A stretch of 64,000 nucleotides of DNA, taken from positions 93,812,654 to 93,876,653 of the forward strand of contig NC_133971.1 of assembly GCF_031877795.1 (NCBI RefSeq). Direction: 5' to 3'. Shown here piece by piece: positions 39,441 to 53,285 of the stretch. A program made the position numbers and the translations under genes. Within the stretch, counting starts at the first letter, position 1. Every line of letters begins with the position of its first letter. Source of the DNA: Strix aluco. Lineage: Eukaryota; Chordata; Aves; Strigiformes; Strigidae. The notes beneath the pieces are model-generated. The model saw only the letters and a program-made list of their open reading frames with translations, did no database searches and was not told the origin of the DNA.

Positions 39441-42400
39441 CAGACCCATAAGTTGCAACGCTCGTGAACAGGAAGGTATCGATTGATGGCAAGTGAACCA
39501 CAGAAATCTCATAGTTGGAGAGTGCTGACTGATCTCTCGCTCTTGGGGTTCCTCATCTTATCAACATTTATTAACACCAGAAGGACTAATAGTTTTGGTG
39601 GAGTTCAGAATAAAACCCACATTATTTAAAAACATCTCTCCAAAGTAAAGTTCTCTAGGGAAAGTGCAGAGCACAGCCTTTTTCCCTGCAGCTGCATTTA
39701 AAAAAATCCACCCATTGCCCACAGCAATCGCAATCCCTAAATTTAAACTAGGAAATCAGCTGTCATCGAGAAAGTAACCTCAGTGTTTTCAGCCACCGAA
39801 GAGGAGGATTCCTGACGTAGCCTGGAGCTCCTCCATCGCAATAACATCACTCCAGCTAGCCACGTTGCCTTATGTGGGAATATGCCTCCGCCGGTCCCCG
39901 ACTGGCCCCGGGGAGGAAGGGTGCACAAGCAGGTTCAACTGGTGTAAGGTATGATGGGAGCAAGTCGTAGCCCATGCCGTGGCTTACTTCACATACCCTG
40001 CCATCCCGCGATACCATCAAGCCCTAAAAAGGCTTTGGCAAGACCAAACGTATCTTAAGAGCGGTTAGGAGATCCAAAAAGAGTTAGCCCCTAACCACTG
40101 CTAGGAAACAGCTGGCTAGGTCTATAAATGCAGGTATATGAGATTGCACAGATGGAGGCTGCTCTCAGTTAGCCACGAGGTTCTCCCAGTTCAGGTATTT
40201 TACATAATTCTGACATTACATACGTATTTACGTACTTATTCCCTACTTTCCTGCATGAATAGAGACCATTTCCCAGAACCTGATGCACACTTTATGCGGT
40301 GGGTTAGAGACAGCAGGAATTAAACAGTTTAGATCCTGACCCAAAATGAAAAAAGCTGTAACCACGCCATTATTGCAATGTTTTGCCTGTCTCAAAATAC
40401 TTTCTGAAACTGATGGCGAGGTTCAGCTCTGCCCCAACATTGGAGCAAGCCCCTGTGCTAAAATCTGGATAGGATTAGTAAAAGAAGGTGTCTCAGTACA
40501 AGCAGCAACTTCTTACTTCAAAGATACCACTGCAATGCATAACTGTACTGGTGGGGAGGAATCAGTGCTAATTTTCATTCCTGTATTATTCACGGGCTCG
40601 TTTCCCTCTGCAGTTCATACTTCACCAGAGGCAGCAATGAAGACCCATCCGAGGGCTTATTCTTGTCACTGAGCGAAGGGGAAAGAGCCTGGAACGACTC
40701 TTGGTTTCCAGACAGAGTTTCAGAGATTGGCACTCAAAATAACCACCTGTTTATCTGTGATCTGAATTTTTTTTAGTTGGGAAATCTTGTTTAGGCTCAG
40801 CTTTTATCTCAGTTCCTTAGTTGTGACTGTTAGACACACACATCCCAGCTAGACCAGAGTAGGGTAATGAGCACAACACTGCTATGGGTCTTTATACCCC
40901 TTCCCTCTGGCTGTAACTCCCTAATCATTTCCTTGACACAAAAATACAGCTCTGGTGACACATACCGACACACAGGGTGCCTGGGATCAGCTCAGCATTT
41001 TTGTACTTATTCTAGACTCTATTGCAAGACTCTTCTTCATACCAGTGTTATGAAAGTATCTTTGATAAAGTTGCTGACTCAAGCTTTTTTCTCACGTACC
41101 GCACCTCTGCAACACATAACGAAAGGTTACTCACTCCATTTTTGCATTCAGCATCTCCCAGCTCCTCTCCCCTTCACTCACTGGGCTGATGGAGATTTTT
41201 CCTTTGCAGACTAACAGTTGGGATACTCCTAGCAAGAGGACTCCATACTGAAACACAGACACCACTTCTCCACTTTGCTTCTATTTGAGACATTTTCCTT
41301 CCTTCCTCTTTATTCATCATTGCCTCTTTTGCCACCCAAGAGCCCATACTCAAGAACACCACAAGCCCCGTTACTTGGCTTCTTGCTCTCAGGGGCAACT
41401 CAGCTGTCCTTTGGTGCTGGTAACCAGAGCTCAGTTTTCCTCTATCCTCCCTCCTGATTTAAAATCTAATTTCTTAGTACTATCTCAGACTTTATCACTC
41501 TTCCCCCACTAGCACCCTTCAAAGCCGTGCAAGTTCCTCCCTCTCCCACCAGTGTTACGCTCCACACCTCCTGGTAGCAGAGACATCAGAAGAAGCCAAA
41601 CCACAGGGACAAGGGCTGGATGGCAGCGATGCCAAGAGACTTGCAGATTTCCTGTTGGAGCACCTATGGAAAAGGAACGGCTTATTTTTCCTTTGTGTGT
41701 TCCCATTTATTCATGCTGAACACTCCCCAGTGTTTCCTGTCTCGGCAGAAGTTAACATTTGCTGTATGCAAAACCCTTGTTCAAAAGACACGAGACAGTC
41801 ATATGCCATCATGGTAGTTGCCTCTGGACGTATCTTGGGATTATAGAATCAAATAGGTTGTAGTTGTATTATTTTAATCAAAAATAATTCTCCCCATCCT
41901 CCAAGAAGCAAGCTCAAGAACAGTATTTTAAGAATATAAAAAAAATCACTTCAGAATTTCTTGAAGACCACTTATTTTACTATCAACAGAAATAATCAGA
42001 TTTCAGAAACTGTTTGAAAAGCCTTGCCTTGAGTAAACGAATCCCAGTACACTCATGAAGTCACATCTACCTCTCATCAGAGGCCACACACTTTTGTAAG
42101 TACTTGTTTATGTATTATTTCAAAAAACACCTCGCAGTATTAAAAGCAGCATTTGTGAGAGCTACTAACTCCTTTAAAAAAAAATCTCATTACTTATTTA
42201 AGAACTTAAAAGCTTTTGGGGGAAGTGTAATTCATTTTGGAAAGCTTGGTCCATGTTTCTGAACCTGCTGCTAAGGTCACTGTGTTTGTGCCAACAGATC
42301 TCTCATTCCCATGAAGAGATGCAGAAGGTATTTCTGTACTAAAAAAGCTGTGAATGCAACTTCATGTGTATCCCTAACACATACAAAATGCCTCATTTTT

Positions 42401-43849
42401 AACGACGATAGAGCTGGATGTTTTTTGCAGCCTCTTTCTACCACATCTTAATTAATATTTTTTTCCAATAAAGCAGAAGTATTTTTATTTCCTTTTTAGT
42501 TTTTGAGACAAGACTTCATGCATCATTTGGCAGCTCTGTGCAAGCAGTTTGTACTTGAATTTCCAGAAACACAGTGTTATTTACATTGCCAGTTGCAACA
42601 CTTTTTACTGTGTAAAAGCTCCCTTAGATTTCACCAATCTATGTCTTTTTTTTTTTTTTTTTGAATAAACAGTCACTAAAGGCAAAAAGAACACTGCAGG
42701 GCAGGAAAAATACCCCAGCTGCTCTTAGAGCTGGAGGCTAAATACAGATACCACGCTCACTGCTTAAGTTGATAAACTTGCTGGGATTTTGTGATGCAGC
42801 CTCGAAATTTCAGCTTCCCAGTGACAGAGTTGATGCCCAAAATATATCTGTCTTTTTATATTGTATTTCCCAGGGGAATGGGTTGATTAGCCCTCAAGTT
42901 GTAGAAAATGCATTACTTACTGATGTTCTTTTACCCTGTGGAAGTCTTTGAGGATTCTCCAAGGAGATAGCTGGGTAAGAGAACTGGCCGAATGTTAAGT
43001 AATAGTAGGGCAGGTAAGTTCTAATAATCAAACGATGCCAATACTAAATCTGCTCTGCTGAAACACACCAACCTCGGTGTCTGTCACTGCTCTCATTAGA
43101 GCAGGTATCAGCTCCGCTCAAACCTCGACCCCTTCCCAACTGCTTTCTAACGGGAGGCCACAGTTGCAGTGAGATGTTATCCCTGGAAACATGTACTGGA
43201 GTCCGCAAACATCCACGCTCATTTTTCTTTAAACAAGCCAGACATTATTAAATTGGAGACACCACGTGATTGCCAAATTAAGAGTTGATATTTCGCCTTT
43301 ACAAGGTTTTAGAAACAAAACAAGAGCTTGCAGTAAACTAACCCCATTGGAATAATATGTAGAAAAAGAAAAATAAATCCTGGAATGTACAGCTCTGCAG
43401 AAGTAAGACACGATACCAGAAAAACTTCCAGAAAGCTCATTTTAACTCCAGAATTTCACATTTCCAAAATGCACAGCTCACCCTGCATTCCCACTCCTGC
43501 GAAGGGGAGAGGAGGATCTGAAGGTATTTAGCAGACATTAGCATCTATATCCTGCAAGTGGCAGATGCAAAGGAAGGGATTAATTTCCCCTAACATAAGC
43601 CGTCTAAAAATTAAATGGCTGATAGTCATCTTGGCTTCTTTTTTAACCCAGATTAAAATAGCTGCTATGTGTAGGTCTCCCTTGCTCTCTCCCCAGAGGT
43701 TGCAAAAAGCACTCAAGTGCCAAACTTAAATAGGGGGCTGAAATTAAATCAGAGGTATCCCACCCTCAGCACAACTCCTGAATGCATGGCCCGAATCCAA
43801 AGCATGCTGGAGTCCCTGGAAAAATCACGGCTGTCGTTCTGGAAGGGCG
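39441..43849. other. Intergenic, no gene recognised
   Basis: A small CpG-richer patch lies at 39780-39930, including TGACGTAG (a CRE-like core) and CCGCCGGTCCCCG. The 41830-42660 stretch is AT-rich and ends in a T17 run (42646-42662). No gene was supported. Confidence 0.5.
42646..42662. repeat. Homopolymer T17
   Basis: An uninterrupted T run followed by GAATAAAC. Confidence 0.9.
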
Positions 43850-44279
43850 TTTTAGTCCTCTGCTGCTGCTGCCCAGAGGCTCGGGGGGGTCAGGAAGACT
43901 TGGAGGTGCTGCAGCAGCCGACTGGAGCGACCTGCAGCGCTGGCTGGCAGCACCCCCAGCATCCAGCATCCCCCAGGAGAGCATGTCAGTGTCCATTTGC
44001 TTTGGTTCCAAAGGAAAGACAAACATGGAAGCAAGCAAGGTGAGATCTCTGCTGCGATTAATTGCTCGGGATATTTTTAGTGTTAAATACTGTTGACCCC
44101 TGCCACAGCACCACTGCTCTGCAAAGGCACACTCTGAAAGCATTCAAATGAGAATCTCCAGTTCAGATGCAGGAGCTATAGTCAAATCCAAAAAAAAAAA
44201 GTCCAACGGCGGGGGGAAAAGAAAGAAAAAAAATATTAAAAAAATTGCACTGTAACAACCCTACACGCAAGCAAGCAAA

Positions 44280-44301
44280 TGTGTATGTGTGTGTGTGTGT
44301 G
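44280..44301 (+). repeat. TG dinucleotide microsatellite
   Basis: A 22-base alternating TG run with one A interruption. It is probably polymorphic and could form Z-DNA. Confidence 0.9.
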
Positions 44302-44768
44302 CCTGCACAAACCCAGAAGAGAACAGAGCCTGACCAAACCAGCTTCTCCTCCTGACCGTGGCACCCTGCACGACCCCCACGCTTTTAGTCAGGTGCCCAA
44401 CACTAAAGGGCATCCCACTAACACCACCCCAAAGGTACCGTGGGGTAGCACGGGTGTGTGCAGGGCGCTCCGGGGAGCGTGCGAGCGGCGATACGAGCCC
44501 CCAGCTGCCAGAAAAACCTTCCTGGATGAGTGAGCACAACCGGGAGACACTCAGAGGTCTAAGGGGGGCTGCAGGGTTAACAGCTGGGAAGGAGAAGTCC
44601 TGGGAAGAAGCTCCCATTTTTATTGCTGGAGCCTTGCACTGCAAAACCCGAGATCACGCTCGCAAGCGAGGGCTTTGCCCTTTATCGGTCACGTATATAG
44701 CATCCAGCTGTCAGGGGAAGGTGCGTGGGGAGCAGAGCAGGAGCAGGGAGGGGAAGAAACTCATCCGC

Positions 44769-44785
44769 TTTTTTTTTTTTTTTTT
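44769..44785. repeat. Homopolymer T17
   Basis: The first of two long T-runs inside the CpG cluster. Confidence 0.9.
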
Positions 44786-44835
44786 ACACAGCAGTTGCCT
44801 GTTTTCCACGCACGCTGCCAGCTCCCCACAAGCTA

Positions 44836-44855
44836 TTTTTTTTTTTTTTTTTTTT
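44836..44855. repeat. Homopolymer T20
   Basis: The second long T-run inside the CpG cluster, about 50 bases after the first. Confidence 0.9.
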
Positions 44856-45200
44856 CCTCCACGTTACATCGCGAAACAAAGCTCAGATGCAAAATGCTGC
44901 CCCTGACGAAATGTGGAAAGAGCCTGGGCTGGCTGCTGGTGACTGCTGCTATTCATCTGACTAAGCAGCATTTGACATTTGGGCTTGGTGGGTCTCAAGT
45001 TTCCCTCTAGTAAGATATGGGCTGACTGCGCCGCAGCCAATCTCGGTCGGCGGCTGCAGATGATGCCGGAGGGAGGCGAGGCGAGGTATGCACACATCCC
45101 AGATGACAGAGCACGCTGCTGGACTGTGGAAGCGCAGCTCCAGCAAGCCTGACCTCAGTTGCACCAGATGCGTGGCACCACTGCCCAGTCCTCCTGCACC

Positions 45201-47054
45201 TTCTGTTCAGCTGCAAATTCCTCTCATTTCTTTACGTTTCTTGGTGGCCTGTACTTGTTTTTGCTTTTCTTCACCCAGTTACGAGAGTTCTGTGTTTCCT
45301 GTTGCCACGTGGTTTATCTTCTGTTGTAATCGGAGGCAAGTGGAAGCTGTTTTACAAGACCAGCATTGAATTTCCCAACCCAGGTTGAGCTTGGTGCAAT
45401 ACAACCAGCAGCATAAAGGGAAATCCTTTCCGTAAGCCAGTGTTTCAGAAGAAACCTGGTTAAATTGAAATCACACCAGAAGTGACAGGCTTGCTGAGAG
45501 CTGGCTGTGTGCTGCAAGGAGACTGAGCTGAATCCACAACTCAGACATGTCTTCCCTGGATGGAGAAAATCTGAGCCAGACACCAATACCACAGTCGAGT
45601 CTTTTGAGAGGTGTAACCCACAAAAAAATCCCACTCTGGGTGGATGTGTCACTGCCCAAGCACAGCGAGCCAGCTGGAAAGAGCTGGCTGTAGCATGTTT
45701 TCCTTTGATGCCTAAAGCATTAAGTATGATTTGGTAGAGAAACTTTGTGATACTGGGAAAATCTATAAAATCCTTTAAGCTTTACATTTCTTTGTCCTAG
45801 GAACATCCATGTTTCCTCCCCATCCCCGCCCCAAGATTGTACATTAACTAACACAAATAACATTAATACTAAAATAAATACCATTGTATTTATGGTTGTT
45901 AGAAGTATTACCTGTTCCCAATTGGAGTTCTAAAATCCTCCTTGACAAAATTCAAAACAGATTTGTACAACAGATTTTCAGTAAGTAATAAAATTGAGCA
46001 TGAGTTTTTCAATGAGTAAAAATTATCACCTTAATTTGCACCAGACCCCTCACGACCGCTGCCTGCAACACTGCCATGCAGCCTCCCAGCTCCTAACAGC
46101 GCTGCCCCTCAAGACCCGCTTGTCACCCTCGCTTCCACTTTTTGAGACCTATGACGAGTGGAAATCAGATTTGCAGAATTGGCTGCGTATCTCGCTCAAA
46201 ATCAGTTGAACACGAATGTAAATACATCTCTTGGGTGACAACAAGCCTCTATGAACCCCAAAGTCCCAACAGGCATCCACACATCCAAAAAGCTGTATAA
46301 GGACACTGACCCCAGTCCCACTGAAATGAGTGGGGAAAAAAAAACATAAACTCCAGACTACAAGCGCTGCTGAACACTGCAAAGCCACAATTCATAAACT
46401 GTATTTGCCAGGTATCCCCACCCCTTGCCTTCAGGTGGTGGATGGCCTCATCCAGGCTGGTTTTCTGCATGGCACCTGGCTGTCCCCAGAGCAGAGCCCC
46501 ACTGCTCTCTGCCAGCCCGGTGGCAGGCATCAGCAAGAACCTCGGGCAAAGCTCAGCCTGACACCGAGCCCCCTTTTTGCAGGAGGAGATGCTGGAGCCC
46601 TCCCAAGCGGGGTCTCAGGCCATCACGTCTGCCTGTGATCAGCCATGTGGTGTGACTGCAGGGGCACACAGATTTCATAGGTGCTGCACACTGTCCAGTC
46701 ATGCAAGATATGGCACGTTCCAGAGCACAAAGTAACACCAGAGATATTTCTCTCCTCTGCAAACACCAGCTGGGACTTTTCAGAGGCAGATTTGAGAGCC
46801 CTAATCTGGACAAATGATGGGTATGAACAGTCTAGTCTCAGTGGCCTGCATGCACAGCCCTGTAAGAGCAGCTCCAGCAGCAATTCAGGGCATTTTGAGG
46901 GATAAAACTGACATCTCGCCTCTTCTAGATCATCCCAAAGAACCTCTGCTGCTGTGAAAATACTACAGCACAGCCCGACCTCCCCCGGCCCTCTGCTTGG
47001 CTGAAGGCAACAGCCCCAGAGCGTTCAGTCCCTGATGTATCAGCACTAGCGTGG
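45201..47054. other. Intergenic, no gene recognised
   Basis: Short ORFs only. The composition becomes AT-rich near 45,840-46,020. No repeat was recognised. Confidence 0.5.
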
Positions 47055-47626
47055 CCAGCAGGGACAGGGAAGGGATCTTACCCCTGGACTCGGCACTGGT
47101 GAGGCCGCCCCTCGATGAGTGGGTTCAGTTTTGGTCCCCTCACTCCAAAAAGGCCATTGAATGACTCGAGCGTGTCCAGAGAAGGGCAACGGAGCTGGTG
47201 CAGGGTCTGGAGCACAGGTGTGATGGGGAGCGGCTGAGGGAACTGGGGGGGTTTAGTGTGGAGAAGAGGAGGCTGAGGGGAGACCTCATGGCCCTCTACA
47301 ACTGCCTGAAAGGAGGGTGCAGAGAGGGGGGATGAGTCTCTTGAGCCAAGGAACCAGCACCAGGCCAAGAGGGAATGGCCTCAAGCTGCGCCAGGGCAGG
47401 GTCAGACTGGCTCTTAGGAAGGATTTCTTTGCAGAAGGGGTTGTTGGGCGTTGGAATGGGCTGCCCAGGGCAGGGGGGGAGTCCCCATCCCTGGAGGGGT
47501 TGAAGAGTCGGGTGGACCCAGCGCTGAGGGATCTGGTGGAGTTGGGAACGGTCAGTGTGAGGTTCATGGTTGGACTGGAGGATCTTCAAGGGCTTTTCCA
47601 ACCTCGATGATTCTGTGATTCTGTGA
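47055..47626 (+). mobile_element. CR1 LINE 3' end, 5'-truncated, sense copy B
   Basis: A 572-bp CR1 copy in the same orientation as copy A, with only about a dozen base differences. The same C-terminal ORF remnant is open at 47317-47610. Its 3' end is better preserved, with two tandem ATTCTGTG-type units (GATGATTCTGTGATTCTGTG). Unrelated flanks begin immediately before CCAGCAGGGACAGG, the same point as in copy A. Confidence 0.94.
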
Positions 47627-50600
47627 GCATCCCCCAGCCACACAGCCTGCAGAAGAGCTCACGCCAGCTGACAAGGAGCTGTAGGCTGTGATGGAGCAGG
47701 TATAACCAGTGCACACCCACTGCTGGAGAGCTTGCCACTAAGACCAAAGACCAAGCCCAAATATGGTCCAAAATAAACAACGCGAGAATCCACTTCTCCG
47801 AGAAATAGCTTGTCCAGGTCATGCTGTTGAAACCTCAAGTGCGCTACAGCAGAATAACATCTTGACAGGGACCTCTGCCATTTTGAAGGGTGCATACTCA
47901 CGAGTTTTAAGCACATCTACAGAGTGGAATAAAGAGGTCAAACCCAGGAGAACAGCCATGCCTTGTACCACAGACTGGTCTTGAGCTCTGGGTATTTGCT
48001 CTGATCGTCTTTAGTACTGGTACACAGGTATGGGACAACCACAAATCCACCTCTGAGTACTGACAGGAGTATAATTCTGTATCTCACAAGAGAGAGCCTT
48101 TCTTTTCCTGTTCCTCAGGAAAGGTACAAGCTTTAGTACTTATGGTTTTTTGGCTGTCTCGCAGGCAGATGAGCAGGTTTAACCCTAGCCCATAGGGAGA
48201 CAGTGGGCTGGAAGGGCTTGCATCGTAAGGCACACTGCAAGCGGTACAACCACCATCTCTGACATCTCCCTGGAGGGCAAGGAAGAAGACAGGTTGCTCT
48301 GTTGTTTAAACCGTCCTTTAAAATTCCTTATTCTATCACTAAACCGCACTCCTTACCATGTAACCTTAGGGTTGAGACTGGATGAGTCCCACCACGTTCA
48401 GCAACTACATTCATGTATGCGCATAATTGTGCTGCTGAGACCTGAAAGGGGAGGAGATGGATCTCCTTTACTTTTTCTCAGTCAAGGAAAGCTTGGAGAA
48501 CACTACCAAGAAGCCTGCAAAAGCCAGTGATGCCTCAGCTCCCACGCTGCGTGGCCATCTCACTATCAGCACTGTATACACACGTGCCACAAGCAGCTCC
48601 ATAAATCACATAAACCATTTTTAGAAATACGGTTGTCATCACTAGAATGTTGTTTCCCCTGGGAAGAGCCCTCCCTTTGTTTTTCAGTCACAAACTCTCA
48701 TGGGTAGAAAGGGGCAGGGGGGAGCTCCAGTTGCAAGTCTTCTAGCAGTTTAATTAATATCTTGATAAACTTCAGCATATTTATGGTGGTTGTTGACCTA
48801 AAGAATGTAATTTATATCAAATACATGCTTTAAACAGCTGATAGTCACTTCAAAACATGCCAAACTGATCCCTGTACTGGCCTCAACAGGGCTCACAAAT
48901 CATAAATTTACGTAAGAAATAAAACTTTCCCTAAGACAAACAACAGACTGTATAAACGCATTTGTTCAGCAACTGCTGAGAACACTCATTTCTTAATCAG
49001 GCTTTGTGAAGGCAGCACACACCAACTTAACCTTATCTTACCTCATCTGGGACTCAGACTATGTGCTCACACAGTGGTTGTGCGATGCCAAGAAGTACAG
49101 TAGGGCTCAAGTGCCAGGTCAAGATGAATCAAGCAGTTGCACAAAACAGTAAAGACCTACATGTGCTCTTAAATCTGCATCGCACAGCCACATCCCCATT
49201 TTTGGGAGCTGAGGATCCTGGGCATTACGTACCTCCTTTGGTGGCCTGGAACCCTTTATCACAAGCAGATCAGGACCTGGCGATGCTGCATGGGACCGAT
49301 TTGAATGTCAGGTGTTGAATCACACCACGGAGCTCCCCACCTGCAACCTGTTATTGGCCAACGTCAACAGCAGACCTCAACGGCTCAGGTCCACGTTGGG
49401 AAAGAGCCATCTAGCAACCCTGGTGCCAGGATAAGCTTAAGAGTTGGAATGGAAAATGAGAGCGGGGCCATGAATTTGAAAGTCAGGTTTTGACTAATTA
49501 CTTAAAATATGCCAGATTCCAACATCCATTTTATGCAGCGTGCGACAGCATTGTACCAGGCACTATCGAGTGGTATATAACAGTTTAACGAGTTATCTCG
49601 CACAGGGAGTCAGAATTTTAATGTACTTTATTTCACAGAAAAATAATTTTCTACTGTTCAACTTCTAGCCAAGAGTTGACCTCACAGCTCTGCTCCTGAA
49701 TTCCAACCAGGGTTTGACCCAAAGGCTGCAACTTACTGACTTGAGCTCAAGCTTTGCACAGGGAAATATGTTGAGGAAAGTGGTGGGTAGGAAGGGGGAT
49801 CAAGGAGGGTGGGAGCCTGGGAATCAGCCTTTGGGTGCCTGTGCTGTGCTCCGCAGTTTTGCATCTTGCTTCCAAATGTTCCTTGAACTTATTTTTCTTA
49901 TGCAGCGTGCTCTTCAGAGCCACAGATGGAACACAGGAAAGAATGAAAGGAGCGCACCTGCAACATCAAACTGAATCAGGGAATCTCCTGACACACAAAA
50001 ATCTTGCTTCCACTGCCAGTCCTTGAGAATGAGGCTGAGGCATGAGAGTAAAGTCATCACCCCCCCAGCAATCTTACAGAGAGGCCCCTTCCAGCAGTGG
50101 CACACCTAGCTTTGGTCTCGCTACCCAGCTATCGTCAGAAGTTGTACCACCTAGTTGCACAAATGTCTACGCAACAGGTACTGTGAACAAGGGGAGAACA
50201 GGGAAGTGAAGGAAGGAAGAGAGGAAAAAGAGAACATCCCAATATGGTAAGATCCCCAAGCTACCTCTCCTCCATCCCACGTGCACTGATGGGAGTCACT
50301 GCCACTCCCCCTTCCTTCCCAGGAGCGTCATGGTGAAATCCTTCCCAGCTCAGAAGCTGGAATTTAGACTGGAATTACACAGGTGGTAGTAACATACTGC
50401 AAATTCTTTGGCTTTGACTGGCTCTAAAATGATTCTCATGGCATCTATTTTTAGGCCTGCAATTGCATTTTTCCACAGCACTCAATCACCCTGCCTCCCA
50501 CCCCAGCACTGGGCAGAGCAAGAAAAAGCAGCCACTGTTGGCTAGACAGAGACCAACCCTCCAGCACAGGAACAAACAGACTTGAGCAAGGAGTGACAAT

Positions 50601-51434
50601 AGGTCCCCCACTGAGACATCTGGAAGCCATTTTAAGAGACCTCATGCAACACAAAGCATTGAGCCCACAAAGTTCTTGAGAAGCTGGCTCCTGGTAGCTT
50701 TAGTGCGTGGTCACCACACTACTGCAACCGTCGGAAGCGTTTCCTAGAGAAACCCGGGCCCCGTCTGCTGGTAGGGGAGAAGGCACCTAGGGAAGGCTGA
50801 AGGACGTACTCCAGTGAAGGACAAGGGCCAGCGTTCATTCTGCAGTCACATCCACCTGCATCTGCTGATCTTAAAGTCACGCCTAACTCTAAGTAGGCAA
50901 GCAATCACCCTGGATTCAATGGGACCGATCACACGCTGAAACGAGGCTCACGCTCGGGCACATCGCTGACCACAGCTTCCCCCTGAAGCAAGGAGCCTAA
51001 TGCACACGCTCCTGCCCAGAACACCAGGACGTGGCCTTTCCCTTCTCCAGGATGTAGGTACAGAGGCAGGACATGCCTGGTCCTTGCATTCAGTGCCTGA
51101 ATCTCACCGTTCTTTTAGAAATAGGAGTAATTAATAAATACTGGTGTTTGTGTAGGGTAGTTTTGTTCTGTGTTCAACACCTGCCACGCTGAGTTCTTGG
51201 TTCATATCCATACTTGCCCCTTCCCTCAACTCAATCTGCTCCATGCTCAGTCTACTCCATACTCTGCTTCCTTACTACCTTCCCTTGAATCTTAAGTATT
51301 ACACTGACACTTGTCACTGTTGGAGTAGTAGTCATAAATGCCAAGTTCTGCTTTTTGTTCACCACAATCTCATATGCTTTTCTCCAAATTAGTCAATTTT
51401 TACCATTTTACCAACTGTAGATTTGCTGAATCTT

Positions 51435-51452
51435 TTATTATTATTATTATTA
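51435..51452. repeat. TTA trinucleotide microsatellite (6 units)
   Basis: Six uninterrupted TTA units, with a matching codon run on the reverse strand that has no coding meaning. Confidence 0.9.
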
Positions 51453-52240
51453 CTCTTAAAATATGATTTAGAAGTTTCTGGAGTCTGGCAAGCGTACTTT
51501 TTCTCAAAAAGACCGTAACTTTAGTTTTGTGTAGGTGAGAAACTTTAGCCTTGCTAACGTGAGAAACAACTCCTGAAAATGAGTTAATGGTCAATTCAAT
51601 GATTAGAGGTCCAGTAAATACAACTTCCTAATGCTCTGCCATGTCTTAAATTCTTCCTTCTGTGTTTAAATTATGTTGTCTTCTGCTTCACACTCTAGAT
51701 TTTTGCAAATCCCTTTTCAAGACCTGAAGAATGTCTATGTATAAATAATCACAGCAGAGAGGAAAAGCGTAAAATATTCTTACAAGCAAAACAAAAACCC
51801 CAATGATTTTATCATGTGTATCTTATACTAGAGCTAAATGTTTATAAAGAGGGATTAAGATTTTTTTTTTTCTCCCTGGCAACAGCTATAATAAATACAT
51901 TGCTACAGAAAATATGTGAAATAGAGACATTCAATCAACACTGAAGAAACATGTTTGGATACAGTTTTGTGAGGAACTTGCAGAAGATTAACACCATAAA
52001 AATTCTGAGCCCCAGCTCGCTGCCAATGTTAAGATCTTTCAAAGTAAAACACAGGTGAGTTTTCTTTTGGGATGTTGTCAGACGCTGTTTCCCATGTTCA
52101 TTAACTGATCAGTTACTAACAGGAAGGATAAACGATTCACATAGGTGATCAGGCAGTCACACAGAAATAAAAGCACAAAACCTTTCTTCTTTTCCTGCTT
52201 CTTCCACCACCACAGTTCATAGTTTTTGGCTCACAGAACT

Positions 52241-52257
52241 AAAAAAAAAAAAAAAAA
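52241..52257. repeat. Homopolymer A17
   Basis: An uninterrupted A run. No insert body was recognised. Confidence 0.9.
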
Positions 52258-53269
52258 TATCAGAAGTAGCTGAGTGAGCTGGTGCTAACACAGAGGACCT
52301 GCTGTGACACCTGTGTTTGGGGCAGCAACGAACCATCCAGCACAGCACGGCCAGGCTCTACCCCTCCACCACCACGGGCTGTTGGTGTCCAGGTCAGGTA
52401 CCACAGTCTCTCCAGGCACGTCAACTGCCCTGAGCTTGCTGTCTTAAGCTTCTGTGCAACAGCTCACTGTCTCACTGATTTTCAAAGAGATTAAAGCTGT
52501 GGTTTCACAACCATTAATGCCACATTTGGGCAATTCCTGATCTCTCAGAAAGCAGATTCAGCCCAGGTAGGGTGTGAACAGACAGCCCTGCTTCTGCTGA
52601 ATCAGAGTAAGAGCACGGCCACCGGAGGAAAAACAATAGCTGCGCTGGCTCAATACCTGCCAGGATGAATTTCTCATGCTGACATTTTCAATAGCTGTGG
52701 ATTAGCAGCCTGAGTTTACATCTGTTCTGCTCTGCAATTGCTAGGTCTACAGCATTTTCACCTAGCTTTACTAGCTCTACAGCTGGATTTATCAAACAGC
52801 AGTAGTGTCACCTTTTTATCTTAGCTCACCTTCCATGAGAAATACTTATCCACTATAAAACCAAAACCAACAATCATATGTGTAATTCAAATTTAACTCA
52901 TGCTCCAATCTACCTGTTCATTTCAATTTAATTTTTCATTTAAGTGTACCTAAGCCAGCAAAGACATCACTAACACCTGTAGCTGTTTTCAGAGGAGGAA
53001 AACTGCATCCCCATTACTAAACCCTTAGCTTGTGAACTCTCAGAAGGATTAATTTCCCCTCTGAGCTCACTCCACATCCCTGTGCAGCATCCAGCTGACC
53101 CAGTCTGACAACACAGACTCTGCTAAGTGGAGAGGCGAGACAGAGCCCTGCTCAGTTTAACAGCATCACACCAGATGGAAAATGTCTGGATTTACAGATT
53201 GAGGAAGATCTTATTAGAAGTACTCTCACAGTGAAGCGAGACATGCCTGAAATTGTGCTTCAAGATGTA

Positions 53270-53285
53270 TTTTTTTTTTTTTTTT
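53270..53285. repeat. Homopolymer T16
   Basis: An uninterrupted T run. Confidence 0.9.

Larger units (their letters stand above)
43850..45200. promoter_or_regulatory. Orphan CpG cluster, possible CpG-island promoter
   Basis: Roughly 35 CpGs fall in the 800 bases 44400-45200 (counted by eye), against about one per 100 bases elsewhere. The densest parts are 44455-44500 and 45028-45090. A CCAAT box is at 45037-45041. A GAG|GTATGC donor-like site follows GC-rich DNA at 45085/45086. The cluster also holds a TG repeat and two long T-runs. No recognisable coding exon is attached. A 182-codon ORF here is broken up by poly-Phe from the T-runs and is not convincing. The promoter role is inference. Confidence 0.4.

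Noticed and set aside
44358..44906. 182-codon plus-strand ORF, the longest in the window
   Set aside because: It runs through two long T-runs that give poly-Phe, has no domain, and lies in GC-rich stop-poor DNA. Not credible as protein.
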